Below are positions 1 through 9,533 of a DNA stretch of 64,000 nucleotides, in pieces (the first letter of the stretch is position 1; every line of letters starts with the position of its first letter). The notes beneath the pieces were generated by a model. It did no database searches. It worked only from the letters and a program-made list of their open reading frames with translations, and was not told where the DNA came from. Source of the DNA: Hyphomicrobiales bacterium (lineage in GTDB: Bacteria > Pseudomonadota > Alphaproteobacteria > Rhizobiales > Rhizobiaceae); contig UEGR01000006.1 in NCBI GenBank assembly GCA_900465685.1, positions 30,544-94,543 on the forward strand. Direction: 5' to 3'. Made by a program: the position numbers and the translations under genes.

Positions 1-28
1 CTTCGGCCCGTCTAGAAGGTATATAATC

Positions 29-1420
29 TCAGTCGTTGACCCTCTTAGGCTCTTTGGCGGGTGAGGAAAAAGCGCCTTTGTATCGTATGGCTGGATGGCG
101 TTCATTGAGGCGGTCTGATCCGAACATCTTGGCGCGTAGCGAACCGTCTGCATATTCGCTTTTGGCAAGGCCACGCTTTTGCAGTGTCGGAAGAACATGC
201 GCGTTATATTCCTCATAGGAACCGGGGATCATCCAATTGATGAGATTGACGCCATCAATACCCGCAGCGCGCCAAGTTTCAAGTCCGTCTGCAATCTGGT
301 CGGGAGTTCCGACAAGCCGTGCATGACGGCGTGAAGTCAGCCGACCGAGATCGGCCACGGTTGGCTCGCGTCCCGGTGTCGCTTTGCGGAGCCATTCGAT
401 ATGGCTGTGTCCTCCATTGGTCCGGATTTCGGCGAGAAGCATATCGGACGGGTATGGACGTCCCGTATTTTGATCAACACCCAGATTGGAATGGGCTAGA
501 AAGGCCTCGCCGCTCAGATAGTCATCAAGTTCCGTCTCCTTGCGGCGAGCCTCTTCCTCGGTACTACCCACAACAAACGAAAAGCCCTGAAAGAATTTGA
601 TATCCTCGGGACGCCGCCCAAAGCTCTGCGCAAGACGCCGGGTATCGGCGATGAGTTCCGCAGCCGCTGCGGGGTTCGGAGGCGCGATAAACTGGGCCTC
701 GGCGTGGCGCGCGGCAAATGCTCGCCCGGCACCCGAAGATCCCGCCTGGAACAAGAGTGGCGTCCGCTGGCGCGATGGCGATGGCAAGTGCGGACCTTCC
801 ACACGATAGCGTTGACCAGCGTGATGGATCTTGTGAATCCTGGTGTGATCGGAAAAGACGCCTCGCGCTCGATCCTTCAACAGCGCGCCCTCGTCCCATG
901 ATCCCTCCCAGAGCTTATAGACAACGTCCAGATATTCTTCAGCCCAAACGTAACGTTCATCATGATCGGTCAGTCGTTCGAGACCGAAATTCCTTGCGGC
1001 ATTTTCTTGTGTGCTGGTAACAATGTTCCATGCGATGCGACCTTTGGAAATGTGATCGAGCGTCGAAATCCGCCGCGCGAACTCATAAGGATGCGCCTGC
1101 AAAACGGAACTGGTGAATGCGAGCCCCAGATGCTCCGTATGGACGGCAAGTGCTGACATCAGCACAGAAGGATCATTGCTTGGAATCTGAAGCCCTTCGC
1201 GCGCATTGACTTCATAGTCACCATGCAGCGGTCCATAGAGTCCAACCACGTCGGCAAAGAACATCGCGTCGAAAAAACCCGCTTCCAGTGTCTTGGCGAG
1301 ATTGATCCAGACATCGACATCCTCGAAATCGGTCTGCTTGGCATCGGGGTGGCGCCAAAGGCCATGCTGAATATGCGAGGCGGTATTCATTACGAAAGCA
1401 TTGAAAAGTAGCTCAGCCAT
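29..1420 (-). CDS. LLM-class flavin-dependent monooxygenase, NtaA/SnaA/DszA family
   Basis: The 463-residue protein is full length for the NtaA/SnaA/DszA branch of the bacterial luciferase fold. These cytosolic enzymes use FMNH2 supplied by a separate reductase to oxidise sulfur or amine compounds. The family's substrate-pocket motif (HISKGRIAWNIVTS) is at residues 123-136, followed by the typical 'ARNFG'. The ATG at 1420 has a good ribosome site (AGGGAA) inside the end of the upstream gene, 2 bp away. It is the last gene of a minus-strand operon that starts with a peptide-type ABC importer (7787), so its substrate is probably what that importer brings in. The substrate is not deducible; the family call is firm. 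Confidence 0.9.
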   Translation of the reverse strand: MAELLFNAFVMNTASHIQHGLWRHPDAKQTDFEDVDVWINLAKTLEAGFFDAMFFADVVGLYGPLHGDYEVNAREGLQIPSNDPSVLMSALAVHTEHLGLAFTSSVLQAHPYEFARRISTLDHISKGRIAWNIVTSTQENAARNFGLERLTDHDERYVWAEEYLDVVYKLWEGSWDEGALLKDRARGVFSDHTRIHKIHHAGQRYRVEGPHLPSPSRQRTPLLFQAGSSGAGRAFAARHAEAQFIAPPNPAAAAELIADTRRLAQSFGRRPEDIKFFQGFSFVVGSTEEEARRKETELDDYLSGEAFLAHSNLGVDQNTGRPYPSDMLLAEIRTNGGHSHIEWLRKATPGREPTVADLGRLTSRRHARLVGTPDQIADGLETWRAAGIDGVNLINWMIPGSYEEYNAHVLPTLQKRGLAKSEYADGSLRAKMFGSDRLNERHPAIRYKGAFSSPAKEPKRVND

Positions 1421-1422
1421 GA

Positions 1423-2679
1423 TCAGTTTCCCTTGGCGCCATTGGCGATACCGACGCTCCAGGCAAGTTCTGGTAGCTTGTCGTTGACGTGATAATCACC
1501 GACGATACGTGCGCGATAGACCAAAGGATTGTGCGAGAGAATGGTGCGGGCATTACGCCAGTGGCGATCAAGTCCGTTCTCTATCCGCACAGCGGATGCG
1601 CCGAGTGCGTCGAAGAGACGGCTTGAAGCGCGTAGGACTAGATCGGCAATGACCAGTTGCACCTTGTTCACGTCTATCTCCAACTTCTGCGCCGCCGCCT
1701 TGGCGATTTCAGGATTGCGCGCGAGAACAGCCGCCTGAGCCTCAGCGAAACCGCCACTGGTGGAAAGCACAAGATTTTCCACCGCATAAGCAGCAGCGGC
1801 AATTTCGCCGACCACCTGTTTGAGTTGTGGGTCATCCTTCGCGAGATCCGAATTGCCATGGCTATAAATGCGCTTACGCGTTTTCAAGTGGGCCGCCGTT
1901 TCATTGGCTATGGATCGCGCAATACCGGCCAGTGCTGCAAGCAGGACCGCCTGATAGACAGCGCCGAGATAAGGAAGCCGTTCCGAACGCAACACAATGG
2001 CGTCATCATCGACCGGGACTTCCGAAAACACTCCGGTCCCCGTGCCCGTGAGCCGCTGGCCGAAGCCATCCCAATCATCGGCGATTGCTACGCCGGGGTG
2101 ATTGCGGTTGACAAGGACAGACACATGTTCATCGTCGCTACGCCGCGCCGATGCATCAATCCAATCAGCGAAAATGCTGCCGGTCGTGTAAAACTTCGTG
2201 CCACTCAGTTTCCACGCACCATCACTTTCCAGGAGGCGTGTAGATTTCTTGTCAACAGCGCCGTCACCGGGTTCCGTCGACGCATTGCCGACAATATCTC
2301 CGCGCCCAAGCCTTTCCAGCCATAGCACACGTCGGCTGGCATCGGGTTCGGCGAGTTTTTCCTCAACCACAGCAAAATGGCCTCGGAAAAGATGTGCTAC
2401 ATTGGGATCGGCCTCGGCCAGTTCTATCAGCAATTTCAGATAGCTGCGATGGTCCAAACCATAACCGCCAAATTGCTGCGGCACCCGCAAAGCACCAAAC
2501 CGTTTTTCCTTGAGCCAACCGACCTGTTCGAAAGGCAAACGACGTTGCTGTTCGCGGTCAAGTGCTCCTTCAGCAATGCGACGGAAAATCGGTCGAAAAA
2601 TCTCTGCTACTGCGTCGAATGAATATTCAATCGGGTTGGAAGCGCGTTCGATACGCTCAGACAGTGTCGAGGCGTTCAT
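1423..2679 (-). CDS. DszC/SfnB-type flavin monooxygenase (acyl-CoA dehydrogenase fold)
   Basis: This 418-residue protein has the acyl-CoA dehydrogenase fold, but its C-terminal signature (HWRNARTILSHNPLVYRAR, then a GDY motif) is that of the DszC/SfnB group. These are FMNH2-dependent oxygenases acting on sulfides, sulfoxides or sulfones rather than true acyl-CoA dehydrogenases. The start ATG at 2679 overlaps the stop of the upstream ATPase gene by 4 bp (ATGA), and the next gene is an NtaA/DszA-like LLM enzyme. A DszC-like plus DszA-like pair suggests two successive oxygenations ending in C-S cleavage, which is inference. Similar proteins lie at 35375, 39805 and 49583. Confidence 0.85.
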   Translation of the reverse strand: MNASTLSERIERASNPIEYSFDAVAEIFRPIFRRIAEGALDREQQRRLPFEQVGWLKEKRFGALRVPQQFGGYGLDHRSYLKLLIELAEADPNVAHLFRGHFAVVEEKLAEPDASRRVLWLERLGRGDIVGNASTEPGDGAVDKKSTRLLESDGAWKLSGTKFYTTGSIFADWIDASARRSDDEHVSVLVNRNHPGVAIADDWDGFGQRLTGTGTGVFSEVPVDDDAIVLRSERLPYLGAVYQAVLLAALAGIARSIANETAAHLKTRKRIYSHGNSDLAKDDPQLKQVVGEIAAAAYAVENLVLSTSGGFAEAQAAVLARNPEIAKAAAQKLEIDVNKVQLVIADLVLRASSRLFDALGASAVRIENGLDRHWRNARTILSHNPLVYRARIVGDYHVNDKLPELAWSVGIANGAKGN

Positions 2680-4343
2680 GCATGAATTCCTGCTTGGATG
2701 GAGCCTTTGATACGCGGAATCGCCGCGATCAGTTCCATAGTGTAAGGATGACGCGGCTGCGTCATGGTGTGGAAGGTCTCGCCTTCTTCGACAATCCGCC
2801 CATCCTTCATCACGATTACACGGTCGCTGATGTGGTTAATCACGCCAAGATCATGCGAGATGAAAAGATAGGCCACATGGGTCTGAGCCTGAAGGTCCGC
2901 GAGAAGATCCAGAACCTGCGCCTGCACCGAGACATCCAATGCCGAAACCGGCTCGTCGCAGACAATAACTTTTGGCTCTGGCGCCAGCGCCCGGGCAATA
3001 GCGACGCGCTGGCGCTGCCCCCCAGACATTTCGATTGGGAACCGGTCAAGAAAGGACGCATTCAGGCCGACTGCGTCGAGAAGTTCAAGTGCGCGCCTTT
3101 TTCTGGCCTCTGCGCGCGTAATACCGGCAACGGAAATGGCCTCATCTAGCGTACGCCCAACCGAATAGCGTGGATCAAACGAGCTTAGCGTATCCTGATA
3201 GATGACCTGAATTCCCCGGCGCAGCTCCAGCCTTTCACGTCCCCGAAGCGACGACCAGTTCTTGCCTCCGATCTCCACCAACCCACTATCCGGTTGGGTC
3301 AACCCGAGCAGAATGCGCGATGTTGTGGTCTTACCGGAACCGGACTCCCCGACGACTCCGAGAGTTTCCCCCTCCCGCAATTCAAATGAAACGGATTCAA
3401 CCGCATTTCGTCCAGCAGCATTTGCACCCCGGAAGCGTTTGCTGACACTCTCCACCCGCGCCACGATCTGAGCCGTTGCCGAATGTGTCACTACAGCTGG
3501 CGGCGCTGACTTTGCCGATAGGCGTGTGCCGCGAGGTTTTCCAGTCGGAACCGCTGCAATGAGGAGCTTCGTATAGTCATCTTGTGGATCGCACAGAACT
3601 TGATCCGCCGTCCCGATCTCAACGATCCGGCCATTGTTCATGACGGCAATGCGGTCGGCCAGGCGACTGACGACAGCGAGGTCGTGACTGATTATCAGAA
3701 GCCCTTTTCCAGCTTGTTTCAATGTCTCGAAAAGCGAAAGGATTTGCGCTTGAACGGTGACATCAAGTGCGGTTGTTGGCTCGTCAGCAATAAGAAGATC
3801 GGGAGTGCCAGCGAGGGCTGTTGCAATCAGCGCCCGTTGGCGCAGACCGCCAGAGAGTTCTGAGGGCAGCTGGCGCGCACGGCGAGCGGGTTCGGGAACT
3901 CCCGCCCGGTTCAAAAGGTCGACCACAAATGTCTCAAGCGCTTTGCCCTTGAGATCGGGATTGTGCACGCGAGCCGCCTCTGCAACTTCCCTTCCCACGG
4001 TGCGAAGCGGATCGAGAGAAACCAGCGCGTCCTGCAATACAAAACCAATCTCGGCGCCGCGTATCCGCCGCCAGGAACGATCACTGTTTGCGAGAAGATT
4101 TGCCCCCTTATAGGCCAGTCGGTCGCCAGAGACGATTGCGTTGCGGCCTGCCAAGCCGATAAGCGACCTCGCCGTGACGCTTTTGCCCGAACCGGATTCC
4201 CCGACGATTGCCAGACATTCCCCTTTCGCGATGGAGAACGAGATATCTTTCACGACTGGTTCACGCAGACCGTCGAAGCTGACCTTCAGGTGTGAAACAT
4301 CGATAAGTGTTTCGGCGCTATTCGAGCCTGGGTCTTCCTTCAT
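2676..4343 (-). CDS. Peptide-type ABC transporter ATPase, two fused ATP-binding domains (DppD-DppF-like)
   Basis: Two complete nucleotide-binding domains lie in one chain. The N-terminal one has Walker A GESGSGKS at residues 48-55, signature LSGGLRQR and Walker B LLIADEP. The C-terminal one has GESGSGKTTTSR, signature MSGGQRQR and VIVCDEP. Such fusions replace separate DppD and DppF subunits in oligopeptide, nickel and glutathione-type importers. An upstream in-frame extension to 4487 exists, but the ATG at 4343 overlaps the permease stop by 4 bp and begins just before the first domain, so that start is preferred (555 aa). It would energise the permeases at 4340-6171. Confidence 0.92.
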   Translation of the reverse strand: MKEDPGSNSAETLIDVSHLKVSFDGLREPVVKDISFSIAKGECLAIVGESGSGKSVTARSLIGLAGRNAIVSGDRLAYKGANLLANSDRSWRRIRGAEIGFVLQDALVSLDPLRTVGREVAEAARVHNPDLKGKALETFVVDLLNRAGVPEPARRARQLPSELSGGLRQRALIATALAGTPDLLIADEPTTALDVTVQAQILSLFETLKQAGKGLLIISHDLAVVSRLADRIAVMNNGRIVEIGTADQVLCDPQDDYTKLLIAAVPTGKPRGTRLSAKSAPPAVVTHSATAQIVARVESVSKRFRGANAAGRNAVESVSFELREGETLGVVGESGSGKTTTSRILLGLTQPDSGLVEIGGKNWSSLRGRERLELRRGIQVIYQDTLSSFDPRYSVGRTLDEAISVAGITRAEARKRRALELLDAVGLNASFLDRFPIEMSGGQRQRVAIARALAPEPKVIVCDEPVSALDVSVQAQVLDLLADLQAQTHVAYLFISHDLGVINHISDRVIVMKDGRIVEEGETFHTMTQPRHPYTMELIAAIPRIKGSIQAGIHA

Positions 4344-5233
4344 GCTCTGCCCTCCAGACGTTTTTGCAGCTGGCGTCCGAAAACGGAGGTCGAAATAACG
4401 AGAAGGATGATAGCAAAGCCTGGAAAAGTTCCGTACCACCACGCTTGGCGCAGGAAGTTGCGGGCCGCCGCCAGCATCGAACCCCATTCCGGTTCAGGCG
4501 GAGACACACCAAGACCGATGAAGCTGAGCGCAGCGCCCGCAAGCGTTGCCGTACCGACACCGATCGCAGCGACGACGAGGATAGGCGGCAGCGCATTCGG
4601 CAGGATATGCCTCCACAGAACCCGTGAATAACCGAGCCCGAGCGCATGAGCAGCCTCTACATAAGATGATCTGCTTACGCCGAGCGCTTGCGCACGCGTT
4701 AGCCGCGCATAGCTTGGGATCGTTGCGATGCCGATTGCAATCAGTGCGCTGTCTGGTCCCGACCCGATCAGCGCAATCACGATCAACGCCAGAAGCAATT
4801 CCGGAAACGCCAGACCGATATCAACGGTGCGCATGACGAGGACATCTGCCAGACGGTTGCCAAGCGCCGCCGCGAGACCAAGCGCAATACCGCCCACCAG
4901 CGCAATAAGCACAGCGCCGAAGCCCAGCCGAAGTGAGCTTTGCGCGCCATAGATGATACGGCTGAGCACATCTCGGCCATTCTCGTCGGTCCCGAACAGA
5001 TGATTGAACGAGGGCGCAGCAAGGATGTTACGCGTATCAACGGCAAATGGATCGTATGGCGCAAGCAACCAAGGCCAAAGCGCACTCACGGCCAGTAGCA
5101 GCAGCACCGCGCCTGATAGCGAAAGGGCCGCATGACGATACACCCAATATGAAGCGACAAACACGACGCCGAACCGCGACCGTTCTCGAGCATACGCCGC
5201 AGGCTCTATGACCAATGTGTCGTAAGCTGTCAT
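4340..5233 (-). CDS. Peptide-type ABC transporter permease (DppC-like)
   Basis: This 297-residue inner-membrane protein has a hydrophobic segment near residues 35-57 followed by the DppC-family hallmark HLFGTDENGRDVLSRIIYG. A multi-span permease domain follows, with an EAA-type loop (EAAHALGLGYSRVLWRHILPN) that docks onto the ATPase. It overlaps the upstream DppB-like gene and the downstream ATPase gene by 4 bp each, so the subunits are probably translationally coupled. The substrate class (peptide, nickel or opine-like) cannot be read from the permease. The adjoining monooxygenases hint at a sulfur-containing substrate. Confidence 0.92.
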   Translation of the reverse strand: MTAYDTLVIEPAAYARERSRFGVVFVASYWVYRHAALSLSGAVLLLLAVSALWPWLLAPYDPFAVDTRNILAAPSFNHLFGTDENGRDVLSRIIYGAQSSLRLGFGAVLIALVGGIALGLAAALGNRLADVLVMRTVDIGLAFPELLLALIVIALIGSGPDSALIAIGIATIPSYARLTRAQALGVSRSSYVEAAHALGLGYSRVLWRHILPNALPPILVVAAIGVGTATLAGAALSFIGLGVSPPEPEWGSMLAAARNFLRQAWWYGTFPGFAIILLVISTSVFGRQLQKRLEGRA

Positions 5234-6171
5234 TGAGCAAAACTCCTCAAACGCGGATCGATGAGTGGATGGAGCAAGTCTACGATCAAATTGATTGTCA
5301 CGAAGACAAGTGCGGCCAGAAGCACCACACCCATAACGACTGGAAGGTCCTGCCCCAACACCGCATGCAACAACAACTTGCCGATGCCCTGCCGGTTGAA
5401 CAGCATCTCGGTAATGACGGTCCCGCCAAGCAAGCTGCTCACAAGATACCCAGCCATCGTGAGATAGGGCGGCAGTGCATGGCGCAGGACGTGACCCGTG
5501 CGGATGCTCCAGTCACCCAGCCCCCTCGCTCGCGCACTCAATACGAATGGCTGGTCTAGCCCCTCCTCCAAGGCCTGACGCAGCACCTGCGTCATGGAAC
5601 CCGCCAACGGCAGCGCCAGTGTCAGTGCTGGCAGCACCAATGCCAGTGGATGTGTTCTGCTAATCGCGGGCAGCCATCCGAGCTTGTAGGAGAAGATCGT
5701 GAGCAACAGGAGCCCAAGCCAGAAAGTCGGCATCGACGCGAATGTAAGCTCGATCGCCGAAGAAACGGCTCTGATAACCGGGTTGCGACCCGCCGTTGCC
5801 AGCGCCAGAATCACGGAAAGCCCAACCGCAATCAGCGCGGCCGAAGACGCCAGCGCAAGTGTCGGCCATGCCTGCTCAATGATGGCGTCCCGGACAGGAA
5901 TATTGAGCCGGTAAGACATGCCGAGATCGCCGGACAGAAATTTTGTCACATATTGAATAAACTGGGTTACAAGCGGTGCATCCAGTGCATATTCGGCCCG
6001 GATCTGCGCGAGCACTTCGGGCGTAGGAGAGGCTTCCGGGCCACCAGCAATCGCTTGCGCCGGATCTCCGGGAACCATGCGCGCGGCAACAAAGGTGAGC
6101 GCCGCCGCACCGAACATGACGCCAACGCCTTGGAGCAGGCGCCAGCCCAGATGGGAAAGGAAATTACTCAT
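5230..6171 (-). CDS. Peptide-type ABC transporter permease (DppB-like)
   Basis: This 313-residue permease is of the DppB type. An N-terminal membrane segment with the ARMVPGDPA motif is followed by a periplasmic stretch and the transport domain, with the loop AKARG-like 'SARARGLGDWSIRTGHVLRHALPP'-type ATPase contact near residues 205-225. An ATG 7 codons upstream is possible, but the ATG at 6171 forms an ATGA overlap with the end of the binding-protein gene, matching the other junctions in this operon. It pairs with the DppC-like subunit at 4340-5233. Confidence 0.9.
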   Translation of the reverse strand: MSNFLSHLGWRLLQGVGVMFGAAALTFVAARMVPGDPAQAIAGGPEASPTPEVLAQIRAEYALDAPLVTQFIQYVTKFLSGDLGMSYRLNIPVRDAIIEQAWPTLALASSAALIAVGLSVILALATAGRNPVIRAVSSAIELTFASMPTFWLGLLLLTIFSYKLGWLPAISRTHPLALVLPALTLALPLAGSMTQVLRQALEEGLDQPFVLSARARGLGDWSIRTGHVLRHALPPYLTMAGYLVSSLLGGTVITEMLFNRQGIGKLLLHAVLGQDLPVVMGVVLLAALVFVTINLIVDLLHPLIDPRLRSFAQ

Positions 6172-7787
6172 AGGGCTGCATCGTCCAGCCAAACGTCAAA
6201 CCAGTAGGGCTGTAGATACGCATAGTCGAATTTGACGCCCTTAACCCGTTTCTGGAACGCCGCAGTGCGCGGATCTCCGTAAAGAGGCACGCTGGGCACC
6301 AGTTCGACGAGACGTTCCTGCGCCTGCCGATAGAGTGCCTTGCGTTCCTCCGGATCACTTGACTGGCGGGCTTTCTCAACCAGATCATCGAACGTTGCAT
6401 CATTGAAATATGCCGCGTTCTGGCCCAAAACCTTTCCATCGGAAATGTTCTTACTCGAAAATCTCAACCACAACATATCTGCGGTGTTTGACGACCAAAG
6501 CCCTGCATTGACATCGTAATCGCCCTTGAGCTGGCGTTCCGACAGTTGCTGCCAGGGCAACAGTTCAATTTTCAGATCGAAGCCAACGGCGCGTGCTCCA
6601 GCCTGCGCCTGCTCGGCCAGTCGCTTGCGCGATGCATTGGTGCCATCAAGTGGGATGAAACCTTCGAGCCGTTTTCCGTCCTTCTTGCGAATACCATCGG
6701 AATCCCGCTCTGTCCAACCTGCCTCGTCCAGCAACTTGTTGGCTTGATCCGGATCATAGGTCAGATGCTTGCCGAGATCGGCGGCGAAATCGGGAGTGGA
6801 AGATGTTAGAAAATCTGAGAGCTCCCATTGTCCAAACGAAGACGCCGCAACAATCGTCGCGCGATCGATCGAGTTCAACAAGGCTTTACGGACACGCGGA
6901 TCGCTAAATGGTGGCCTGGAATTATTGAGGTGCCAGGAATAGGCCGTGCCCGGACGAATTGCCCTGATGAAGCCGAAATCGGGGTTTTGCTTGATCTCCT
7001 CGACATTCTCAGGAGGCACAAAATCGACGGCGTCGATCTCACCATTCAGCAAGGAATTATAGCGGATCTGATCTTCTCCAATGAAGAGCAGGTCGAGTTT
7101 CTCCACATAAGCTGGACCTTCATGGCTGCCGGGAGGGCCCCAATTGTAATTGTCGTTACGAACAAATTCGATGTTGCTGTTCTTGTTCCACTTCACAATT
7201 TTGAAGGGGCCGGAGCCGATAGGCGCGTCACAAGTCGTTTCCGGCTTTTCCGTAATCTGCTTGGGCGACAGAAGCGCGAAATAAGACTGTGCGAGAATAT
7301 TAATAAAGGAGTTGTAGGGCTGCTTGAGGTGGACTTCGAGCGTATCGTTATCGATCACGACCGATTTCTCGTAAGGCTTGAAATAAGCCATTGAGAGCTG
7401 CGATTTCGTCTTGGGATTGACGATGTAATCGAAGTTTGTTTTCACCGCCTGAGCGTCGAGCTTGGCTCCATCCGTGAACGTCACCCCCTTGCGGATTTTG
7501 AAGGTATAAACCCTTCCGTCGTCGGATATGGTCCAGCTTTCCGTAAGCCACGGAAGAAATTTTCCGTCCTCAGTTTGCCAGACGAGCGAATCCGAATAGT
7601 TGCGCGATACAATCACTCCTGCCGTCGCATTAATGAGTGGATCGATGCAAGCGGGCTCCTGACCATTCGTAGCGACGGTAAATGTCCCGCCCCTAACCGG
7701 GGTCTGAGCATATGCGGCTACCGAGCTCGTGACCGTAAGTCCGATTAGACCAGCCGCATAAATCCCTCTTAAACCAATTTTGGTCAT
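6168..7787 (-). CDS. Peptide-type ABC transporter substrate-binding protein (SBP_bac_5 family)
   Basis: A 539-residue periplasmic protein with an N-terminal signal peptide (positive start, hydrophobic core, then AYAQTPVRGG) and the extended family 5 binding-protein fold. Family features include the 'GVTFTDGAKLDAQAVK' and 'IGSGPFKIVKW' segments. The start is placed at the ATG at 7787, which has an AGAGGG ribosome site about 6 bp upstream; the alternative at 7811 has none as good. It is the first gene of a six-gene operon (7787 to 29) with two permeases, a double ATPase, a DszC-like and an NtaA-like monooxygenase. The ligand is unknown. Confidence 0.9.
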   Translation of the reverse strand: MTKIGLRGIYAAGLIGLTVTSSVAAYAQTPVRGGTFTVATNGQEPACIDPLINATAGVIVSRNYSDSLVWQTEDGKFLPWLTESWTISDDGRVYTFKIRKGVTFTDGAKLDAQAVKTNFDYIVNPKTKSQLSMAYFKPYEKSVVIDNDTLEVHLKQPYNSFINILAQSYFALLSPKQITEKPETTCDAPIGSGPFKIVKWNKNSNIEFVRNDNYNWGPPGSHEGPAYVEKLDLLFIGEDQIRYNSLLNGEIDAVDFVPPENVEEIKQNPDFGFIRAIRPGTAYSWHLNNSRPPFSDPRVRKALLNSIDRATIVAASSFGQWELSDFLTSSTPDFAADLGKHLTYDPDQANKLLDEAGWTERDSDGIRKKDGKRLEGFIPLDGTNASRKRLAEQAQAGARAVGFDLKIELLPWQQLSERQLKGDYDVNAGLWSSNTADMLWLRFSSKNISDGKVLGQNAAYFNDATFDDLVEKARQSSDPEERKALYRQAQERLVELVPSVPLYGDPRTAAFQKRVKGVKFDYAYLQPYWFDVWLDDAAL

Positions 7788-8107
7788 TCGTGCCCTCTTT
7801 ACGTCCCGCACTCGTCTGCAGGTAAACTCGACGTTGGAGGGCGAGAATATGTCGGGTTTTACGTAAGAGCCAACAATAATACACTAATTCCATAGACAAT
7901 ATAAATTGTTTTTCCTAGCCGACATCATGCATTTATCGTGCTCATAAGATGCGCATCTCAAAGAATATAGTAAAGATGCCTTACGATTGGCCGGCGTCGC
8001 CTGGTCGAGAACGGCAGGTTCAAGCCGGCGAGTAACGTATGCTTTGGAAGCAATGAACCCGTCGACAGCGGGGCGACGGGTTCATTTGTATGAGTGCGGA
8101 AAAGACC
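7788..8107. other. Intergenic stretch: promoter region of the 7787 operon plus a terminator
   Basis: No gene is supported here. The part next to the binding-protein gene (about 7850-7990) is AT-rich and must hold the promoter of the minus-strand operon starting at 7787. No clearly spaced -35/-10 pair could be fixed by eye. The other end carries the strong hairpin described separately (8052-8086). Confidence 0.6.
8052..8086. terminator. Hairpin terminator downstream of the rhodanese gene
   Basis: AATGAACCCGTCG (8052-8064) and CGACGGGTTCATT (8074-8086) form a perfect 13-bp stem with a 9-nt loop. It sits 22 bp beyond the stop of the rhodanese gene at 8108. The T-run on either side is weak, so termination efficiency is uncertain, but position and stem strength fit a transcription terminator. 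Confidence 0.65.
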
Positions 8108-9409
8108 TCAGCCTTTTTTTAAAGCTCCGTTTTCCCAGCCCTCAAATTTGCCGGTGAAGAAATCAACATTCTTGAACCCGAGAAGGGAAAGCACGGTATA
8201 GCTATGGGTCAACTGCACCCCGCCGCGAGTGAAGAGAATAACCTTCTTGTCCGGCGTCACACCGACTTCGGCGTAGATCTTCTTCAGATCATCCGGCTTT
8301 TTGAGTACCCGATTTTCATCGAGTGTCGCGTCCCAAAACACATTCACCGAACCTGGAATTTGACCGGCGCTATAATCGGACGGCGAGCGCACATCGACAA
8401 CAACAACTTCAGGGTCTTTTGCCAGTTCCTTGACCTGCGCTTCAGTCAGAAAATGCGGGCCCGGTTCCTTCGATGCGGCGGAAACTTCATCGCCTGAGAA
8501 AGTATAATTTCCCAGGGCCAGCGACTGACCCGCCTTGGGATCGCGGCTCCACTCGTCCCAGCTTTCATCATAGATGCGCACATTGGTGTAACCGAGATTG
8601 CGCAGAGCGATATAATTATTGGCAGCCGCCACGCCACTACCGCAGTAAGAAAGGATTTCCTTGTTCTTGTCGATACCGCGTGCAGCGAGCAGATTGTTGA
8701 TTACATCTTCGGGCTGAACTTTTTTGTCCTGTGTCAAAAGATTGGCTGCGACAATCGACTTGGCGCCGGGAATATGACCGTCGACAAAAGCGTCGGCATT
8801 ACGTCCATCGACAATAACCGTGTCCTTAGCTTTGAGCTTCGATTCAACATAGGCCTTGTCGACGCGCACATCGTGCTTATCGGTAAGTTTGAAATCGCTC
8901 TTTTGAACCGGCACAGGTTCAGTCGAAAGATCGCCAGAATACGCACCCACACCCCCATCCAGAACGTGGATATTGTTGAAACCAGCATATTCGAGCGCGA
9001 TAAATGCGCGACCGGGCAGCGAATTGGTGTCATAAATGACAAGCGTATCGCCCGCCTTCAATCCAGCAGTGCTGATCACGTCTTCAAAGACCGAATCTTC
9101 GGCAAATTCGTTACGAATGCCATCGCGTTCAGAGACATTGAGCTTCGCCCAAGGCAGATTGACCGCGCCCGGAATGTGGCCTTTTTCATAAGCTGCAGGC
9201 TGACGGGAATCGACAATCTTGGCTCCCTTATCTACCAGTTCCTTAAACTGCTGCCCATTGATGATGATCGGAGTTGCCGCCTCCTGAGCAAACGCTTCGG
9301 CGTTAACAGGCAAATTCGGGATGAGCGGGCTTATCACCGGAGCGGCACCGAGAACCAGTACCGACAGAGCGCTGGCGGCGAGAAGGGTTTTTGCTGATTG
9401 GGTCGACAT
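8108..9409 (-). CDS. Periplasmic three-domain rhodanese (sulfurtransferase)
   Basis: This 433-residue protein has an N-terminal signal peptide (hydrophobic core at 9-25, cleavage probably near the AFAQEA at 39-44) and three rhodanese-like domains at about 45-165, 180-295 and 320-430. Only the middle one has the catalytic cysteine, C256 in SYCGSGVAA, and it is the only cysteine seen in the protein. The first domain has aspartate (VIYDTNS) and the third threonine (ILFTRGG) at the equivalent place. Such enzymes move sulfane sulfur, for example from thiosulfate. The ATG at 9409 has a clear AGGAG site. Nearby thiosulfate-transporter and redox genes support a periplasmic sulfur role; the acceptor is unknown. 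Confidence 0.88.
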   Translation of the reverse strand: MSTQSAKTLLAASALSVLVLGAAPVISPLIPNLPVNAEAFAQEAATPIIINGQQFKELVDKGAKIVDSRQPAAYEKGHIPGAVNLPWAKLNVSERDGIRNEFAEDSVFEDVISTAGLKAGDTLVIYDTNSLPGRAFIALEYAGFNNIHVLDGGVGAYSGDLSTEPVPVQKSDFKLTDKHDVRVDKAYVESKLKAKDTVIVDGRNADAFVDGHIPGAKSIVAANLLTQDKKVQPEDVINNLLAARGIDKNKEILSYCGSGVAAANNYIALRNLGYTNVRIYDESWDEWSRDPKAGQSLALGNYTFSGDEVSAASKEPGPHFLTEAQVKELAKDPEVVVVDVRSPSDYSAGQIPGSVNVFWDATLDENRVLKKPDDLKKIYAEVGVTPDKKVILFTRGGVQLTHSYTVLSLLGFKNVDFFTGKFEGWENGALKKG

Positions 9410-9471
9410 TGCGATATCTCCTGAAACTTACAGGACGAATTGTCACGAAAGCCACGCTCAAAACAATGAAT

Positions 9472-9491
9472 AGCCTGCCAATTATCAGGCT
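9472..9491 (-). terminator. Weak hairpin after the CcdA/thioredoxin-like pair
   Basis: AGCCTG (9472-9477) and CAGGCT (9486-9491) form a 6-bp stem with an 8-nt loop. In the minus-strand direction it is followed by a T-rich stretch (ATTCATTGTTTT). It lies 43 bp past the stop of the CcdA-like gene, so it may be a modest intrinsic terminator. Confidence 0.4.
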
Positions 9492-9533
9492 GTTAGGGGT
9501 AAATTGTTTTCCTGTAAGCTCATTCTGCAAAAC

